The translations under genes and the position numbers were made by a program. From Bacteroidia bacterium (GTDB lineage: Bacteria > Bacteroidota > Bacteroidia > JABDFU01): a DNA stretch of 5,462 nucleotides. This document shows positions 4,620 through 5,462 of the stretch, piece after piece. A model generated the notes under the pieces. The model was not told where the DNA came from. It made no database searches and saw nothing but the letters and a program-made list of their open reading frames with translations. Location: assembly GCA_020849195.1 (NCBI GenBank), contig JADLGT010000168.1, positions 1 through 5,462 of the forward strand. The letters are read 5' to 3'. The stretch's first letter is position 1. Each line of letters begins with the position of its first letter.

Positions 4620-5462
4620 ACTGTAAATCATGCAATTTTTTGTACTGTCCGTTGAGTTGTAGTAATTGAGTGTGAGTACCCGACTCAATTATTTGTCCGT
4701 GATCGAAGACAAGAATTCGATTTGCTTTTTGAATGGTTGCTAAACGATGTGCTATAATAATTGAGGTGCGATTAGCAATTAGTTTATCGGTTGCCTTTTG
4801 AATAAGATGTTCCGACTCCGTATCAACGGAAGAAGTAGCTTCGTCGAGCACAAGAATTTTTGGATTAAACACATAAGCACGTATAAAAGCGATAAGCTGA
4901 CGTTGTCCAACCGACAGCATGGCGCCGCGCTCCATGACATTAAAATTATAAGCACCCGGCAGTTGAATAATAAAATCATGCGCCCCAACGGCTTTAGCTG
5001 CATCTACAATCTGGTCATGAGTTATGGAGGTATTATACAACGAAATATTATTTGAGATAGTGTCGGAAAATAAAAACACATCCTGCTGTACCAAGCCAAT
5101 ATTATTTCGAAGCGAGCTTAATTTAAAGTCTCGTATGTTAAGCCCATCAATACATATACTGCCTTTGTTGTATTCATAAAATCGATTTAATAATGAAATA
5201 ACCGAAGTCTTACCGGCTCCGGTTGCGCCTACCAAAGCTATTGTTTCGCCTTTTAATGCTTTGAAAGAAACCCCTTTCAACACCCAGTTTTTTTCAGCCT
5301 CTGTTTCGTAACTAAACCACACGTCTTTAAATTCCACTTCACCATTAATGTTATTCGCCCCGTGTAAGCCTTTATCATCAATAAATGTACGGGTGTCGAA
5401 CACTTTAAAAACACGCTCGGAGCTAACCATGCCCATCTGAAGTGTGTTGAATCTATCGGCCA
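4579..5462 (-). CDS. MsbA-like ABC exporter, C-terminal nucleotide-binding part, 5' end beyond window
   Basis: The fragment has 293 residues and the frame is open to the right edge (ADRFNTLQMGMVSSERVF...), so the internal ATG at 5436 is not the start. The linker ADRFNTLQMGMVSSERVFKVFD is typical of the join between the six-helix membrane domain and the ATPase in homodimer or heterodimer type exporters. The ATPase is complete: Walker A GATGAGKTS (fragment residues 78-86), Q-loop VQQDVFLFSDT (about 124-134), signature LSVGQ (182-186, V for the usual G), Walker B ILVLDE (202-207), D-loop SSVD and switch H238 in IIAHR. Such exporters move lipids, peptides or drugs across the inner membrane; the substrate cannot be read from this part. 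The last dozen residues (NRDYVIEFSKSP) come from repeat copy C and replace or extend the normal end near LHDLQF. It is convergent with gldC. Confidence 0.93.
   Translation of the reverse strand, partial: ADRFNTLQMGMVSSERVFKVFDTRTFIDDKGLHGANNINGEVEFKDVWFSYETEAEKNWVLKGVSFKALKGETIALVGATGAGKTSVISLLNRFYEYNKGSICIDGLNIRDFKLSSLRNNIGLVQQDVFLFSDTISNNISLYNTSITHDQIVDAAKAVGAHDFIIQLPGAYNFNVMERGAMLSVGQRQLIAFIRAYVFNPKILVLDEATSSVDTESEHLIQKATDKLIANRTSIIIAHRLATIQKANRILVFDHGQIIESGTHTQLLQLNGQYKKLHDLQFNRDYVIEFSKSP

Overview
The window looks like a chromosomal piece of an AT-rich Bacteroidota genome. The evidence is a GldC-family protein, the rpsU–tyrosine recombinase–short HPF cluster typical of that phylum, a BatA-type N-terminal membrane/VWA protein, promoter boxes of the TAnnTTTG type, and an absence of Shine-Dalgarno sequences at the starts. 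A Bacteroidales/Marinilabiliales-like member is plausible, but the sequence alone does not settle the order.

Layout. Positions 1-1941 (minus) hold most of a BatA/VWA-domain membrane protein whose C-terminus lies outside the window. Positions 1942-2162 are a gap holding an 8-bp perfect hairpin and the first copy (A) of a dispersed repeat. Positions 2163-3734 (minus) hold rpsU (bS21), a XerC-like tyrosine recombinase and a short ribosome hibernation factor, read in that order. A strong intrinsic terminator follows rpsU and a new promoter precedes the recombinase. Positions 3735-4143 are a 409-bp divergent intergenic region with the rpsU promoter, a palindrome, a cluster of GAGTTrr heptamers, repeat copy B, an A-tract and a leader hairpin. 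Positions 4144-4470 (plus) hold gldC. Repeat copy C follows, and its 3' half forms the last codons and the stop of an ABC exporter (4579-5462, minus) that enters from the right edge.

The genes are mainly housekeeping: ribosome assembly and translation initiation (bS21), ribosome hibernation (HPF), chromosome dimer resolution (XerC-like), motility-associated GldC and membrane export (MsbA-like ABC protein). They do not form a single pathway. The most unusual content is intergenic: three diverged copies of a roughly 75-bp element, all in the same orientation, lie within 2.6 kb. Each copy can fold into two consecutive hairpins although the stem sequences differ between copies. One copy has been read into the C-terminus of the ABC exporter. 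I found no phage, CRISPR, toxin-antitoxin or defence system.
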